Shown: piece by piece, positions 1-14,101 of the stretch
Numbering within the stretch: the first letter of the stretch is position 1
Layout: every line of letters starts with the position of its first letter
Assembly (NCBI GenBank): GCA_029204225.1
Contig: CM055112.1
Span: 24,900,529-24,964,528 of the forward strand
Length of the DNA: 64,000 bases
From: Diphasiastrum complanatum
Taxonomy: Eukaryota > Streptophyta > Lycopodiopsida > Lycopodiales > Lycopodiaceae
Direction: 5' to 3'
The notes under the pieces: generated by a model
Seen by the model: only the letters and a program-made list of their open reading frames with translations
Database searches by the model: none
What the model was told of the DNA's origin: nothing
Translations under genes and position numbers: made by a program

Positions 1-216
1 GCAAAAGTCACTTGGTAGAGGTTGCTCTCGCAAATTTAACCCAGTCATAACAATCCAGGCCCAGATCTCGTCCTAATAGCACTTTGAAGTTCTATGGAGC
101 ATGTTGCTACCAAGCCCCATGAGTCGTTCATTCTGATGTACACGGATGTTTTGACTCTAAATCCCTCATTCTCAACTTCAATGGCTAAATCCCTAGGCCT
201 TACAATTCCAATGGTG
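1..216 (-). repeat. Inverted partial copy of the 56.7-60.2 kb insertion (E6)
   Basis: Read on the minus strand, this stretch follows 59403-59615 nearly base for base, including the ATG context of the small frame that opens at 59571. It ends abruptly at 216 where the E1 LTR begins, so E1 inserted into a second, inverted copy of E6. The homology runs off the window edge. No complete gene is visible here. Confidence 0.85.
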
Positions 217-573
217 TGTTAGAACTTACAACGATTCTATGTGGGAATTATGTAAGCATGCAATGATACAGGGAGTATCCAACACACGATTGATCTGTAA
301 GCAAAGGGATATATTAAGTTCAAAAGTTGACAGTACATATGAGTATTGATCCAAAGGAACAGTGATCAGAACTGCGAACTGCAGTACATTCTACCTAAGA
401 TGAAAAACGTTCAACAAAAAACAAACATCTATCAAACTATCTCCTTTTATTATCTAACTAATCCTAGCATCCACACTTAATCGTTGTCAAGAAGTAAGAA
501 GTCGTCGGCGTCCTTCATCCCGCGCCAGCTGACAGTCAGCTGATCCAGTCAGCTGATCAGCATTCTTTTATCA
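217..573 (-). repeat. 3' LTR of degraded copia element E1
   Basis: On the minus strand this block starts TGATAAAAG and ends in TTCTAACA, so it has TG..CA termini. It lies just downstream of the RNase H domain. A purine-rich stretch (GTGGAAGGAGG, about 578-590) precedes it in the position of a polypurine tract. The length, about 357 bp, suits a copia LTR. No matching 5' LTR occurs at the other end of E1, so the boundaries rest on termini and position rather than on an LTR pair. Confidence 0.6.
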
Positions 574-613
574 GCGTCCTCCTTCCACATTATCAATCCG
601 CGCCACCAGGCAA

Positions 614-1432
614 TTAGCCATGTTCAGTTGAGTTCCGTTGACTAGCAGCCGGTTCCTCCGGTTCCTCAAGATTATCCATTGATCCGGTAAACTTAACAAT
701 TTCCCCCTCAATGGATAATCGCATTCCCGTTGCAATGCACAAGTTCCGATGCTGATCTCTGGGCAGCGGCTTTGTAAATATGTCTGCAATCATTCGGTTG
801 GTAGGGCAATATTCTATATTCAATCTTCCTTCCTCTATGAGCTCTCTCACGAATCTGTATTGCAAGTCTATATGCTTGCTTCTCTTGTGATTTCTCCCGT
901 TTTGGCTTACTGAAATGCAACTTTGATTGTCATTTAGGATTAGCATGGTCTTCTGTGGAATACTCCATTCTGTTAGGATGTTTTGTAGCCACATGGCTTC
1001 TTTGGCATCATGACATAAGCTCATGTGTTCTGATTGCATTGTGTAGGTTGAAATGCTCCTCTGTCTGACACTGCCCCAGGTAACTGCTCCTCCAGTGCAC
1101 ATGAAAATGAAGCCTACAGTCGACCTGCTTGTGTCTGCATCTCCCCCCCAATCTGCATCCGCGTAACCCATGATCCTTCTTGTGGACTGATGATAGCATA
1201 ATTTCTGATCCATGTTGCCTTTCAAATATTGAAAAATTCATTTGGCAGCCTTCCAGTGTATCTTACCTGGGTTATTTGCATGTTGGCTGACCTTATTGAC
1301 ACTGAAGTCAATGTCAGGACGAGTGCATACTACAGCATACATCAGGGAACCCACTAATCTTCTGAATGGCTTGTCAGCCATTTCATTAATCTCATCCTCT
1401 GTTTTGGGGCACATGCTTGAATTCAGATCCAA
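614..1432 (-). pseudogene. E1 reverse transcriptase C-terminus and RNase H
   Basis: Two minus-strand frames (1432-1238 and 1225-614) carry the end of the copia reverse transcriptase connection (RRLVGSLMYA, then a RPDI segment) and RNase H. RNase H motifs include YADADWGGD for the first catalytic Asp, MQSEHMSLC in place of the usual AEAEY segment (the Glu is kept), and SKHIDLQYRFVRE followed by ADIFTKPLP. A frame break lies near 1226-1237. The enzyme would remove RNA from the RNA-DNA hybrid during reverse transcription in the virus-like particle. The break and the substituted motif make this a pseudogene. Confidence 0.85.
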
Positions 1433-1470
1433 TCCTTACTCGCTTGGAGTGCTGACAGGATTAGATTCTA

Positions 1471-2268
1471 TCATTCGATATCTAATAAGCATGTCCCGAA
1501 TGTATCTCTGCTGTGATAGTGTGGTGATGCCTTGTTCGATATTCCTCGTAATTTCAATCCCCAGACAATAGGCAACTTCCCCAGCTCCTTAACTTGAGAT
1601 TTGCAGGCTAGGGCACGTTGTATCTCCCTGATCTTCTGATCATCATTGCCAGTAGTTAATATATCATCAACATATATTGCAAGCAGGACCACACTGTCAT
1701 TTTGTATGTAGGTATATACACTACCATCAGTGTGATAGTTTTTTATATTCAACTTCTTGACCGATTCATCGAATCTCTGATTCCATTCTCTGCACCCCTG
1801 TTTCAAGCCATAGATGGCCCTGTGGAGGTGACAGACCAGTCCAGATTCATCATTAAACTCAGGAGGCTGCGCCATATAGATTGTTTCCTTGAGTATGCCA
1901 TTAAGGAAGGCCGTCTTAACGTCTGATTTCCATACCTTCCAACCAAATTGAGTGGCCAGTGATAGTATCAAACGAATGGAAGCAATTCTTACTACGGGAG
2001 CATAGGTCTTGTTGTAGTCGATTCCTTCAGTCTGCGAGCATCCTTTTGCGACCAGTCTAGCCTTGAACCTGTTGATGCTTCCGTCAGGCTGGACCTTGAT
2101 CTTGAACACCCACTTGCACCCAACTGCTCTTCGTCCTTCAGGCAAATCGGCTAGGCTCCAGACATTATTCTCATGCATTGAATGGTTTTTCTTCTTCCAT
2201 AGCAAGTCTCGATTGAGGCCAGTACTTTGATTCTTTGGCCTCGACAAGGGTTTTGGGTTCCAGAGCAA
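1471..2268 (-). pseudogene. E1 reverse transcriptase domain
   Basis: A 265-codon minus-strand frame contains the copia reverse transcriptase core: GCKWVFKIK, FKARLVAKG, a YAPVVRIASIR segment, SDVKTAFLNG, a YGLKQ segment and LLAIYVDDIL, whose YVDD holds two catalytic aspartates. The domain copies element RNA into cDNA. Its N-terminal neighbour and the RNase H lie in other frames, so no continuous polyprotein remains. The first residues of the frame are shifted sequence rather than a true start. Confidence 0.88.
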
Positions 2269-2376
2269 AATCCTTGGCTTCCTCCATGATGTAGATCATG
2301 TCATCAAACTTCTTTCGAGCCCTACGCACACGTTCTGATCGCCTGGGTTCTGTGCTTGCAGGGGCTTCAATTTCCT

Positions 2377-2919
2377 CTATCTGTTGTCTGGGGTTTGCTC
2401 AGATCTTCTAGCTGTTGTAGCCGGCTCCTCCATGCATCTTGGTTCTGCCACATTAATTGGCGGTACAACTGCTTGGCCTGTGATTGGCAGTGACGATAGC
2501 TCAAGATAGCTGATTTGCGCCTCTGTTGGATGAGTTTCCCCATATTTGTAGTATGAGTCAAACTCGTAAAATTCTACATTTTGAGAAACAACCACCTTTC
2601 TGAGCTCTGGCACATAAATTTGATATCCCTTTTGGCCAATTGGATACCCAACGAAAAGACCTCGCCTGGCACTTGGATCCAATTTGCATTTACTAGGTCC
2701 CTCCACTAGGACGTGACAGAGACATCCAAATGTTTTGATGTGTGCAAAGCTAGTCCGTCTGCCACTCCATTCTTCGATAGGCACCTTCCAGCGCATTCTT
2801 TCAGTAGGCAAACGATTGTGGATGTAAGTGGCGGTTGCCAATGCCTCTCCCCAGAAAGACTTGGGCAGGCCTTTAGCATGGAGCATGCATCGCATGCTAT
2901 TCAGTAAGGTCCTTTTCAT
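2377..2919 (-). pseudogene. E1 integrase C-terminal half and linker
   Basis: This 180-codon minus-strand frame reads as the C-terminal half of copia integrase: a SMRCMLHAKGLPKSFWGEA segment, then ATYIHNRLPT, HIKTFGCLCHVLV and RRGLFVGYPIGQKGYQIYVP. An acidic, Pro-rich linker leads toward the reverse transcriptase. It is separated by frame breaks from the core at 3064-3375 and from the polymerase at 1471-2268. Confidence 0.85.
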
Positions 2920-3063
2920 TCGCTCGCTCAGTCTGTTTTGCTGGGGATTGTAAGGACATGTGAGTTCCCTCTTAATTCCATTCTCCTTACAAAAACTCTC
3001 AAAGTCCTTGCTGATGTATTCTCCACCATTGTCCGTTCTGACAGTGGACGGAATTATGCCCTT

Positions 3064-3375
3064 CTATTGTCTGCATGCTGTCACATACTCCTTGAAGAAC
3101 TCGGATGCTTGAGATTTAGTCCTCAAAATTTTTACTGAGCAATACCTGGAGTAATCGTCAGTTATTGTCATGAAATATTTTTCTCCGCCAATTGATTGAG
3201 TCTCTATTGGTCCACACAGATCACTGTGCACCAGATCAAGACATTGTCTTGTAGACTTGCAGTTTGTTTGGGAAAAGGCCTTTTGTGTTGGTGTCAAACA
3301 AAACACACTTGTGTTTCTTGTCATCAGCAATCCAACTCTCAAGGCTGTCAATCCATAGCATCTGCTTCTTGGCAT
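3064..3375 (-). pseudogene. E1 integrase core, N-terminal part
   Basis: The 103-codon minus-strand frame includes LDLVHSDLCGPIETQSIGG and ITDDYSRYC, which hold the first two aspartates of the copia DDE integrase, followed by a stretch leading into the rest of the core. Upstream (3290-3375) it has run into sequence duplicated at about 4380-4610. The remaining core motif lies in another frame between 2920 and 3063. Confidence 0.8.
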
Positions 3376-3535
3376 GTAATTTCTCTTTTTTGGATATATA
3401 AACAGCCCACAAAGGCTGGCTGTGCATGGTCATTTCTTTATCAAGCCTCTCTTGTTTTCTTTTCTGAGTTTCTTCATGTTATGTAGATTAACTAGCAGTC
3501 AGCTTTTTGGTAGCTAATGCCAACAAAGGTTATGG
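3281..3535. repeat. Left copy of a ~240-bp segmental duplication inside E1
   Basis: The sequence from TTGGTGTCAAACAAAACAC through CTAGCAGTCAGCTTTTTGG to GCCAACA recurs at about 4380-4607 in the same orientation with small indels. The two copies bracket about 840 bp of non-copia DNA. This suggests an insertion or unequal exchange accompanied by a duplication much longer than normal target duplications. Confidence 0.85.
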
Positions 3536-4379
3536 GCCCACACATGCACTAACCTAGGCCAGCCAGTCATCAATGAGGAGTGACCAGTACCACCGGTTTT
3601 TCAAGAGGAATATTTCTTGAGGAGACTACGCTGTACAGCGCTCTCTCTCTTCTCTCTCTCAACGCATTCCAACACTCTCTCCAGCCAGCAGGGCCAGCAC
3701 GTCTCCTCAACCAGAAATCCCGCCAACGCTCTCTCCAACCTGCGCTTGCTCAGCTCCTCTCTCTTACGTCCACGTTCTCTTCTACACTACAGCTGATGCA
3801 ATGAGTTCTATGAGAGCTCTTTTCAGCTTTGAATACTGAAAATCATGATACTGTAGCAGCAGAAGCGTGGAGGGCAGATGCCCGTTGGATCAAAGCTTAA
3901 GTATAGAGCAATGAAGCCGGTCAAGAGAGAACCAAAGAAGATCATCTTGAAGCTACATCACAAACTACTTCAAATCAATTTACCTCTGGATTCAGTGGTC
4001 ATTAACCAAAGATCTTGCACATGTTTGATTATGGAGATGAGGAACCTTATCAAGATACACTTGATGGACGTGGAGGAGTGCAAAGAAATTTGCATCTCTT
4101 CAGATTAGAGCATTCAAAATCTAAACGTGAAATGAATTTCTTTGTAGCTTCTTGTAGATTCTGAAATCAATGTTATTCACAGTCCATGTATAGCTACATA
4201 GACCACACACAATGTTGTGTGAAGATGTAGAGTCTACATGTAGGTGAAAGATGGTTTAATCACAGTCCATGTATAGCTACGTAGACCACATACAAATGGT
4301 GTTTGAAGACGTGGAGTCTACATGTAGGTGATAGTAGAATTCAGAAAAGAAATGTGATGTTTTGTTTGAGGGAGGGTTT
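3536..4379. other. Foreign insert between the two E1 duplicated segments
   Basis: This stretch has no copia homology that I recognise. It contains CT-rich sequence (3640-3800), a 76-codon plus frame at 3878-4108 with no motif, and an 83-bp tandem duplication at its right end. It interrupts E1 in the integrase zinc region. I see no terminal inverted repeats. Confidence 0.6.
4178..4343. repeat. 83-bp direct repeat, two copies
   Basis: The phrase CACAGTCCATGTATAGCTAC starts at 4178 and again at 4261, an 83-bp period. Each copy continues through GTAGACCACA and GAGTCTACATGTAGGTGA, with a few differences between copies. It lies at the right edge of the foreign insert in E1. Confidence 0.9.
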
Positions 4380-4568
4380 GTTGGTGTCAAACAAAACACA
4401 CTTGTGTTTCTTATGTTTGTTGACATCAGCAATCCAACTGTCAAGGCTGTCAATCCATAGCATCTGCTTCTTGGCATGTAGTTTCTCTCTTTTGGATATA
4501 TAAACAACCCATGAAGGCTGGCTGTGTATGGTCATTTCTTCATCAAGCCTCTCTTAATGTCACATAGA

Positions 4569-5068
4569 TTAACTAGCAGTCAGCTTTTTGGTAGCTAAAG
4601 CCAACATTTTGGTCATTTTTCCTTTCAAGCATGCCTCACACCTGTTGCACAGTGCAGCATCTTTTTCACTCCATCCTTCAATCTTATATCCATTCTTCAC
4701 CAACTTGCTGAGCTTTTGAATGATGCATGTCCAAGCCTTTCGTGCCAGACGGTGGATCCAGCAATCTGATTGATTTCCGCCACATTTACATGCTCTTCCC
4801 TTGAAGCTTTGCATTTCAAACATAATAAGTTTTCAGGGTTCACGTTTGCTCTTGCCACCTCTTGATCATCTATGAATATTCGACATGTCTCATCCTTGAA
4901 TAAAGCTTCAACTCCCATTCTATTCAATTTGATGACTGAGATCAGATTTTTTTTAAGTCTTGGCACATGTAACACGTCCATTAGTCTTCCTTTCAAAGTG
5001 GGGTTCAGGGTGATTAGAACTTCCCTCAAATTAAATTTACAATCTCTTACCCCCTTGGTGGAATCCAA
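4569..5068 (-). pseudogene. E1 GAG-pre-integrase zinc region
   Basis: Two overlapping minus-strand frames (5068-4697 and 4823-4569) give the segment between protease and integrase of a copia polyprotein. It contains DVLHVPRLKKNLISVIKL, then WHERLGHAS with two histidines of the HHCC zinc finger. After a frameshift comes CNRCEACLKGK with its two cysteines. The protease active site (DSG) that should precede is not visible. The region is cut from the integrase core by the insertion described at 3536-4379. Confidence 0.82.
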
Positions 5069-5085
5069 GGGTAAATAATCATCTA

Positions 5086-5690
5086 CTACCCATTATCGAT
5101 CTTGTTGTCAGGGTACTCGTCATCTGGTTCCATTCTATCATATGCACTGGTCTGTCTTCCCATGTTCTTTTCTAAATCATCAAAATGATTATACTCAAGA
5201 TAGGAAAGTAAGAGATTCAGATCTGTATTTGAATTTCCTTGATGACCATGACTCTGAAGGTTTTGATGTTCATCTAGATTCTGAGGTAGTAATGCAGGCT
5301 TTGATTTTGCAGTCTTGAACATTTCTCCTACCCCATACAATTCACTATCATATCTGTTCTAGGAGATGCAATGCCTCCTTTGTCATTTCTTGCCTCTATA
5401 GTTTTCTCACAATCTGAAACATATCCAGGTAGTTCATTATCCCAATGGAATATTTTGACTGGCACCACTTGGATTTCTTTGAATAATTCTTGTATACCAA
5501 ACAGTTCATGATCAAAGACATCAAATGTAGTATATCTAGCATCCTCCCTACTCTCATAATCTGTTGGGTCTAGATTCATGGATTTGACTCTGGGGAGATA
5601 ATCATCAAGGCTTGTCCATACTATTTCATGCACCTCTGCATGGTTCAGGCTGCTAGCATTCAAGCCAATGATCTTGGAGTTTAGATCCAC
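5086..5690 (-). CDS. Two adjoining minus-strand frames of unknown identity
   Basis: Frames of 120 codons (5690-5328) and 84 codons (5340-5086) abut with a 13-bp overlap and look like one frame broken by a frameshift. Together they would encode about 200 mostly acidic residues, including VFDHELFGIQELFKEIQVV and an LNLLLSYLEY segment. I recognise no family. They occupy the place where gag and protease of E1 should be and lack the gag UBN2 and CCHC features. They could be captured host coding sequence, a divergent linker, or chance. Confidence 0.35.
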
Positions 5691-5699
5691 TTAGGATCT

Positions 5700-5869
5700 G
5701 AATTTTTCACATTGTTCACAGTGCATTGTGTATTCACATCCAGGAAGACACGAAATTAGCGGTGCCAACAAACCTTTCGCTGCTAGGTCCGCGTAAACGC
5801 CTTCAAAGCGGAATAGGTACCTGTGAAGCAAATAGCTCCCGGAGGGTTGTGTAATTAAGGTGCAAATAA
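5700..5869 (+). other. 5' flank of SAP copy 1 (truncated repeat)
   Basis: From about 5710 this matches the leader upstream of SAP copies 2 and 3 (27180-27329 and 50825-50975), including the stretch ending GTGTAATTAAGG just before the ATG. Left of 5710 the leader is missing, cut where E1 joins. No splice junction is apparent in the shared leader. Confidence 0.8.
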
Positions 5870-6430
5870 ATGTCTGGCGAAAGTTGGAAGCATGACAATG
5901 ATGGAAGGCACCACCAGGCTCCTGAAAGGCCTGTTCTTTGTGCGAATAATTGTGGGTTTTTTGGGAGTAAGGATGCAATGAACTTGTGCTTAAAGTGTTA
6001 CACATCAAATTCTATCATTAGGCGAGAGAACACCTTCACTGGAATGAGTTTTGAGGGAACTGCCACGACGTTAGAAACACCAAACTCCAAATTGACATCC
6101 TCCCGACCGGTTGATTTACTGAGGGAAGGTAGAGACGTAGCTACAGTTGTATTTACTGAGATTGTTGACATTGGAAAACCTGCCGCTGGGGTTTCTACAG
6201 AAGCTACCACATCTCATGATCCTAGTCGCTGTTTTTCCTGTAGCAAACTCGTTCCATTGTATGGGTTAATTAAATGCCGATGCGGAAATGTATTTTTCTC
6301 ATTGCACCTATACGCTGAAACGCATCAATGTACAACTAATTACAAAGTGATTGGGCGCGATGCCATCACAAAGGCAAATCCTGTAGTCAAGGCTAAAAAG
6401 TTAGAGAGAATTTGGATGATTGACAGTTGA
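5870..6430 (+). pseudogene. A20/AN1 zinc-finger (SAP-type) gene, copy 1, AN1 ligand lost
   Basis: This open 186-codon frame has the architecture of plant stress-associated proteins. An N-terminal A20 finger (about residues 24-48, CANNCGFFGSKDAMNLCLKC) keeps all four cysteines. A Ser/Thr-rich middle is followed by an AN1 finger starting at CFSC (about residue 122) and a tail ending NPVVKAKKLERI. The AN1 cysteine before the first histidine is Phe (VFFSLH where copies 2 and 3 have FCSLH) and the following Arg is Leu. The normal end is read through by five residues (WMIDS). SAP proteins act in stress signalling and ubiquitin binding. Here the missing zinc ligand and the setting inside repeats suggest a decaying, nonfunctional copy. 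Its frame is nonetheless intact, so expression cannot be excluded. Confidence 0.75.
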
Positions 6431-6544
6431 ATATTGCTTAAACAACTTCCTTATTCTGTTGAGTCCTGAGCAATATCTATAGCGGAAATTTTTAGTCACA
6501 GATTACCGTATCTCCTCATTGCATTGAAGATTTCAGGTCACGAG
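6431..6544 (+). other. 3' flank of SAP copy 1
   Basis: Up to GAGCAATA this matches the 3' flank of SAP copy 3 (51514-51575). The rest, to the LTR-like block at 6545, is present only here, because copies 2 and 3 carry deletions at this place. It probably preserves the most complete 3' end of the captured gene. Confidence 0.6.
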
Positions 6545-6837
6545 TGTTAAGAACAATAATGTGCGCATTCACACATGACTAAATAACTAGTTAAAGTAGA
6601 GGTCCCAAACGTCACATGACGGTTAGACCACTTCGCACTCTTTATGTATGTGCAGTTCGCTCTTCTCTCATTAATCAGTTAATAAGAATGTAATTAGTTA
6701 CATCTGTGTCGCTCACTCTCTCTCTCTCTCTCCGCTATGCTATCTCTCTTTTCTGTGCGATGCTACATGAATTCTCTGAAGGTATAAATTGTTTGATCTC
6801 AATATATGTTTCTTATACCTCCTAGTGAAGCTTAGCA
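6545..6837 (+). repeat. LTR-like block L1
   Basis: This begins TGTTAAGAACAATAATGTGC and ends CTTAGCA. It belongs to a repeated ~300-bp block (also 7962, 21128, 24127, and truncated at 16415, 27905 and 51574). It holds a CT-rich tract and ATAAATTGT and AATATATG segments, as an LTR promoter or leader might. Its pairing with L2 around a gag fragment is why I call it LTR-like. I cannot identify a primer-binding site next to it. Confidence 0.55.
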
Positions 6838-7189
6838 AAATCAAATCTGATGTGTGAGTAATGGGCCTTGGAAATTAGATAGCAACATCCGTGCAGATTT
6901 GTGACGCGCTTGCTATTATACTCTAGTTTATAAACTAGCTTGAGAGAGAGGCGGGGTATCTTTCTTCTCTTGTGATCTTAAATCTCATTCACTCAAGGTC
7001 CATAAGTTGGTTCTTTTGGGAGATTGCTTTGGAATGTGCCATTTTCCACACTCCCTATGATCATGTGTATAACAAGGTATCTATGTAGTGTCCATGGCAA
7101 GTAAAAAAACATTCTCAATGCATGATCGATCCTATATGTGACTTCCTCTTGAAATATACCTTCTCCAATAGTTATTGAGTCATGAGAGG
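6838..7189 (+). other. Internal leader of the L1/L2 element
   Basis: A conserved non-coding leader follows each LTR-like block (AAAATCAAA, then a TTAGATAGCAACAT segment). Here it has a short GAGAGAGAG where other copies hold a long GA tract. From 6957 (TATCTTTCTTCTCTTGTGAT) it leads directly into the gag remnant. No gene is visible. Confidence 0.6.
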
Positions 7190-7696
7190 TGGCTTCTATT
7201 GATTGAAGTCGGCAAAGGAGGCCTGGGACACATTAGCCTCAACATATGAGACTAAAAGAGTCACTAATCGTTTGAGTAGTTTGTTGTGGTTGAATCTATG
7301 GTGAGTGATGAAGAAGCAGTCATGATGCTTCTTAAGTGGCTTCCAGAGTCATTTGATCACTCGACATCAATATTTGGTAGTGTTACTCAATAGATGGATC
7401 TGCAGTCCATTAGTGTGATTCTTCTTCAGGAGGAGTTGCATCACAAGTCTGGTGATGTACAACATGCCCTCTTTACATGTGGCAAGCAGAAATTTCACAA
7501 GAAGAAACCGAGTTATAGTAACGCTAGAGAAAATTCGAGAAGTATTGAATCTTTAGATAGGCAATATAACCAGATCATGAAGAAAAGTTTAAGGTGTTAT
7601 TGTTGCAATGCGAAAGGCCATCGAGCATTTAATTGCAGGAAACGTGCAGCTAACCTACTGAAAATGCAGAAGATCTTGATGACAATGAACTTGTAA
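7190..7696 (+). pseudogene. copia-type gag remnant with CCHC zinc knuckle
   Basis: Around 7206-7260 a frame reads like the AKEAWDTLASTYETKRVTN portion of copia gag (UBN2 family). After stops, the frame 7394-7696 continues ISVILLQEELHHKSGD to a perfect C-x2-C-x4-H-x4-C knuckle, CYCCNAKGHRAFNC, near its end. Gag packages element RNA in the virus-like particle. Stops before 7394 and the missing middle (present at 40509-40870 and 52760-53130) show it is broken. No polymerase follows, only a 3' untranslated stretch and the second LTR-like block. Confidence 0.8.
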
Positions 7697-7961
7697 ATAA
7701 ACAATCAACAAATAATGCTACTACTAAAGAATACACAATAGACTATTTTAATTAGTTGGTATGATTAATATGATAATAAGCCTAATTATACATTAAATGT
7801 AAACAACTAATGTGTTGATCTGTAGACACAACAAAATATATCTAGTTATTTTGTGAGTCGCAAAACGTTTTGGCTCTTCATGTAGCCCGTCCGATCTCAT
7901 CTATGTAGAGTTCAAGATAGTAGGATTTTCCATTTCTTTCTCCTTGGAACTTGGTCACAAG
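7697..7961 (+). other. 3' untranslated stretch before L2
   Basis: An AT-rich stretch beginning AATAAACAATCAACAAATA and ending CCTTGGAACTTGGTCACAAG. The same 3' stretch precedes the LTR-like blocks at 16415, 21128 and 24127, so it is the end of the internal region of this family. The pyrimidine-rich TTTCTTTCTCCTTGG is not a convincing polypurine tract. Confidence 0.55.
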
Positions 7962-8265
7962 TGATAAGAACAATAATGTGCGCATTCACACATGAGTAAA
8001 TAACTAGCTATAGTGAGAGGTCCCAACGTCACATGACGGTTCGACCACTTCACTCTCTCTATGTATGGGCAATTTGCTCTTCTCTCGTTAATCAGTTAAT
8101 AAGAATGTAGTTAGATCTTTCTCACTCTCTCTCCCTCTCTCCACTATGCTATCTCTCTCGAGTCTGTGCACTGCTACATGAATATTCTTACATACATCAA
8201 CAAGGGTATAAATTGTCTGATCTCAATATATGTTTCTTGTACCTCCTCATAACTGAAGCCTATCA
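7962..8265 (+). repeat. LTR-like block L2
   Basis: Full-length copy of the L block. It starts TGATAAGAACAATAATGTGC, contains the CT-rich tract and an insertion-like ATACATCAACAAGG missing from L1, and ends CTATCA. It is the right partner of L1. Confidence 0.55.
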
Positions 8266-12626
<4,361 letters not shown>

Positions 12627-12631
12627 TAAAG
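12627..12631. repeat. Target-site duplication TAAAG, left of E2
   Basis: TAAAG here and at 16171-16175 flanks the E2 element. The uninterrupted target GGCTAAAGACTATTTTCATT is present at 20845, which confirms the junction. Confidence 0.93.
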
Positions 12632-13368
12632 TGTGAAGAATTGAAAAAGATTATCTATGTTAGATATAGGGGTCTTATGTTTTTTACATCAAGCATCTAG
12701 GTGTAGGATGTTGATAGGAATAAATTTGGCATAGATGGCAAATTATGCATTTCCACTTGTAACGCCACTATTCAGCCAAAATAGAGTAAGAGGCTAAACA
12801 CTTGCTAATTAGAGTGTAGACAGGTGTAAAGTTTTTGTTTGATGAATTCCAAGAGGTCCAATAGGATATAGAGGTGGAACCTTGTGAGGTCCAATAGGAA
12901 ATTGAGGTGTGCTTGAATATAGTCCAATAGAATTAAGAGGTGCATAGATCAATGATTCAATAGGATCTAGAAGTGACAAAATGTGGTCCAATCATAGTTA
13001 AGCATAGTGGTAGCTCGTGGACCTACTAGTATCATTGTACTCCTCATTTTGAAGTTAATTGATTTGGTGATTTCATGGAGTTTGTGAGTTACTGGATTTC
13101 TAGCTTTCTCTCTCTACCCGAGAGCTCATGATGCATTTTCTCTCTCTACCCGAGGAGAGCAGCTTGTTTTTACTTAGATTATTTTTTGAATACTTCCCAC
13201 ACGTGTGAGTGAGAGTTGGAAGTGATTGAATGCATGTAGTAGTGTGTTTTTGCCATAGGATTCAAGATTGATCTTGAATCTCAATCTAGTCTTGATCTTG
13301 GTGCATCTACACACCTTAGGAGATCACAAGTACATGTAGTGGACAGTCCACACGTGTGAAATTTAACA
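12632..13368 (+). repeat. 5' LTR of E2
   Basis: Starts TGTGAAGAATTG and ends GAAATTTAACA. It matches the solo LTR at 21748-22567 apart from an internal deletion of about 80 bp near its 5' end. It carries CACACGTGTG palindromes near 13198 and 13349. Confidence 0.9.
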
Positions 13369-13380
13369 TTTTATCAGAGC
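13369..13380 (+). other. Primer-binding site of E2
   Basis: TTTTATCAGAGC directly after the LTR matches the copia primer-binding sequence TGGTATCAGAGC (initiator Met tRNA 3' end) at ten of twelve positions. Confidence 0.75.
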
Positions 13381-14101
13381 CTACCTAAGGTTACCATGCA
13401 TTTCGATCCATCTAAGTGAAAAAAATTTCATCAATCTTGAGCTAGAAGTTGTCAAGGCGCATTTTCCTAGCTATCTTGTTCAATTTTGGATCAAAAGAGA
13501 TCAAAAGGACATTGATTGGGTCTGACCTGGTACTGTACGGAATTAGGTGCTCAGACACGTGTGAGGAACATCCAACTTCCGTTTGGAAGTTCTCTCTCAT
13601 GTTTGATCCATTTATCTTGCTTGATAACTTGTTTTGAAGCTATTTTTGTCTAGTTTCTGTTGCAATCAGTTTCATTCCATTTGGTTGAGCCAATCAAAAG
13701 GTAGGGCACCTAGACCTGGGTGGACACATTTGGTTTGGTCAAGAGATTGCTTGGTTGATCCAAAATCACAGTTGTATGCTTGCCAATCTCATCTATATGT
13801 GATCTAGGCACTGTTTTCAGATCTTAGCCATTTTGTTTCATGCAATATCATTGTATTTGAGTCAAATTTGGTTTCTTAGTGTATTTCACACGTGCTAAGA
13901 GTGTTAGATCCTAACTTTGCCTATACTCCATCAATTGATGTGAAATAGATCTTGTTTTAGAGAGATTTGTGTAACTAGTGAGAATCGATTCACAAATTGT
14001 TGTAAAATCTTTCATAGGAGGAGATAGTACTCAATTATTGGATCCTATTGAAAGTGTGTAACAACATTTATTGTTCATCATTTGAGTTTTCTTCACTTCA
14101 A
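13381..14101 (+). other. 5' untranslated leader of E2
   Basis: Non-coding leader between the primer-binding site and the gag start. It holds further CACGTG-type sequences (ACACGTGTGAGG near 13555, TTCACACGTGC near 13887). No long frame is conserved. Confidence 0.7.

Larger units (their letters stand above)
217..5690 (-). mobile_element. Degraded Ty1/copia retrotransposon E1
   Basis: Minus-strand copia order can be read from right to left: GAG-pre-integrase zinc region, integrase, reverse transcriptase, RNase H, putative polypurine tract, LTR. The coding region has many frameshifts and stops. It carries a segmental duplication with about 840 bp of foreign sequence inside integrase, and unrecognised frames replace gag (5086-5690). 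The right end joins a 5'-truncated SAP-gene repeat at about 5700-5710 with no 5' LTR. It cannot be autonomous. Confidence 0.85.
6545..8265 (+). mobile_element. Gag-only LTR-like element (L1, gag, L2)
   Basis: Two direct copies of the LTR-like block (6545-6837 and 7962-8265) bracket a leader, a gag remnant with zinc knuckle and a 3' stretch, with no polymerase between. The layout resembles TR-GAG, terminal-repeat retrotransposons encoding only gag. No target duplication was found, because the left flank (GGTCACGAG) resembles the element's own 3' end (GGTCACAAG). Confidence 0.5.
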
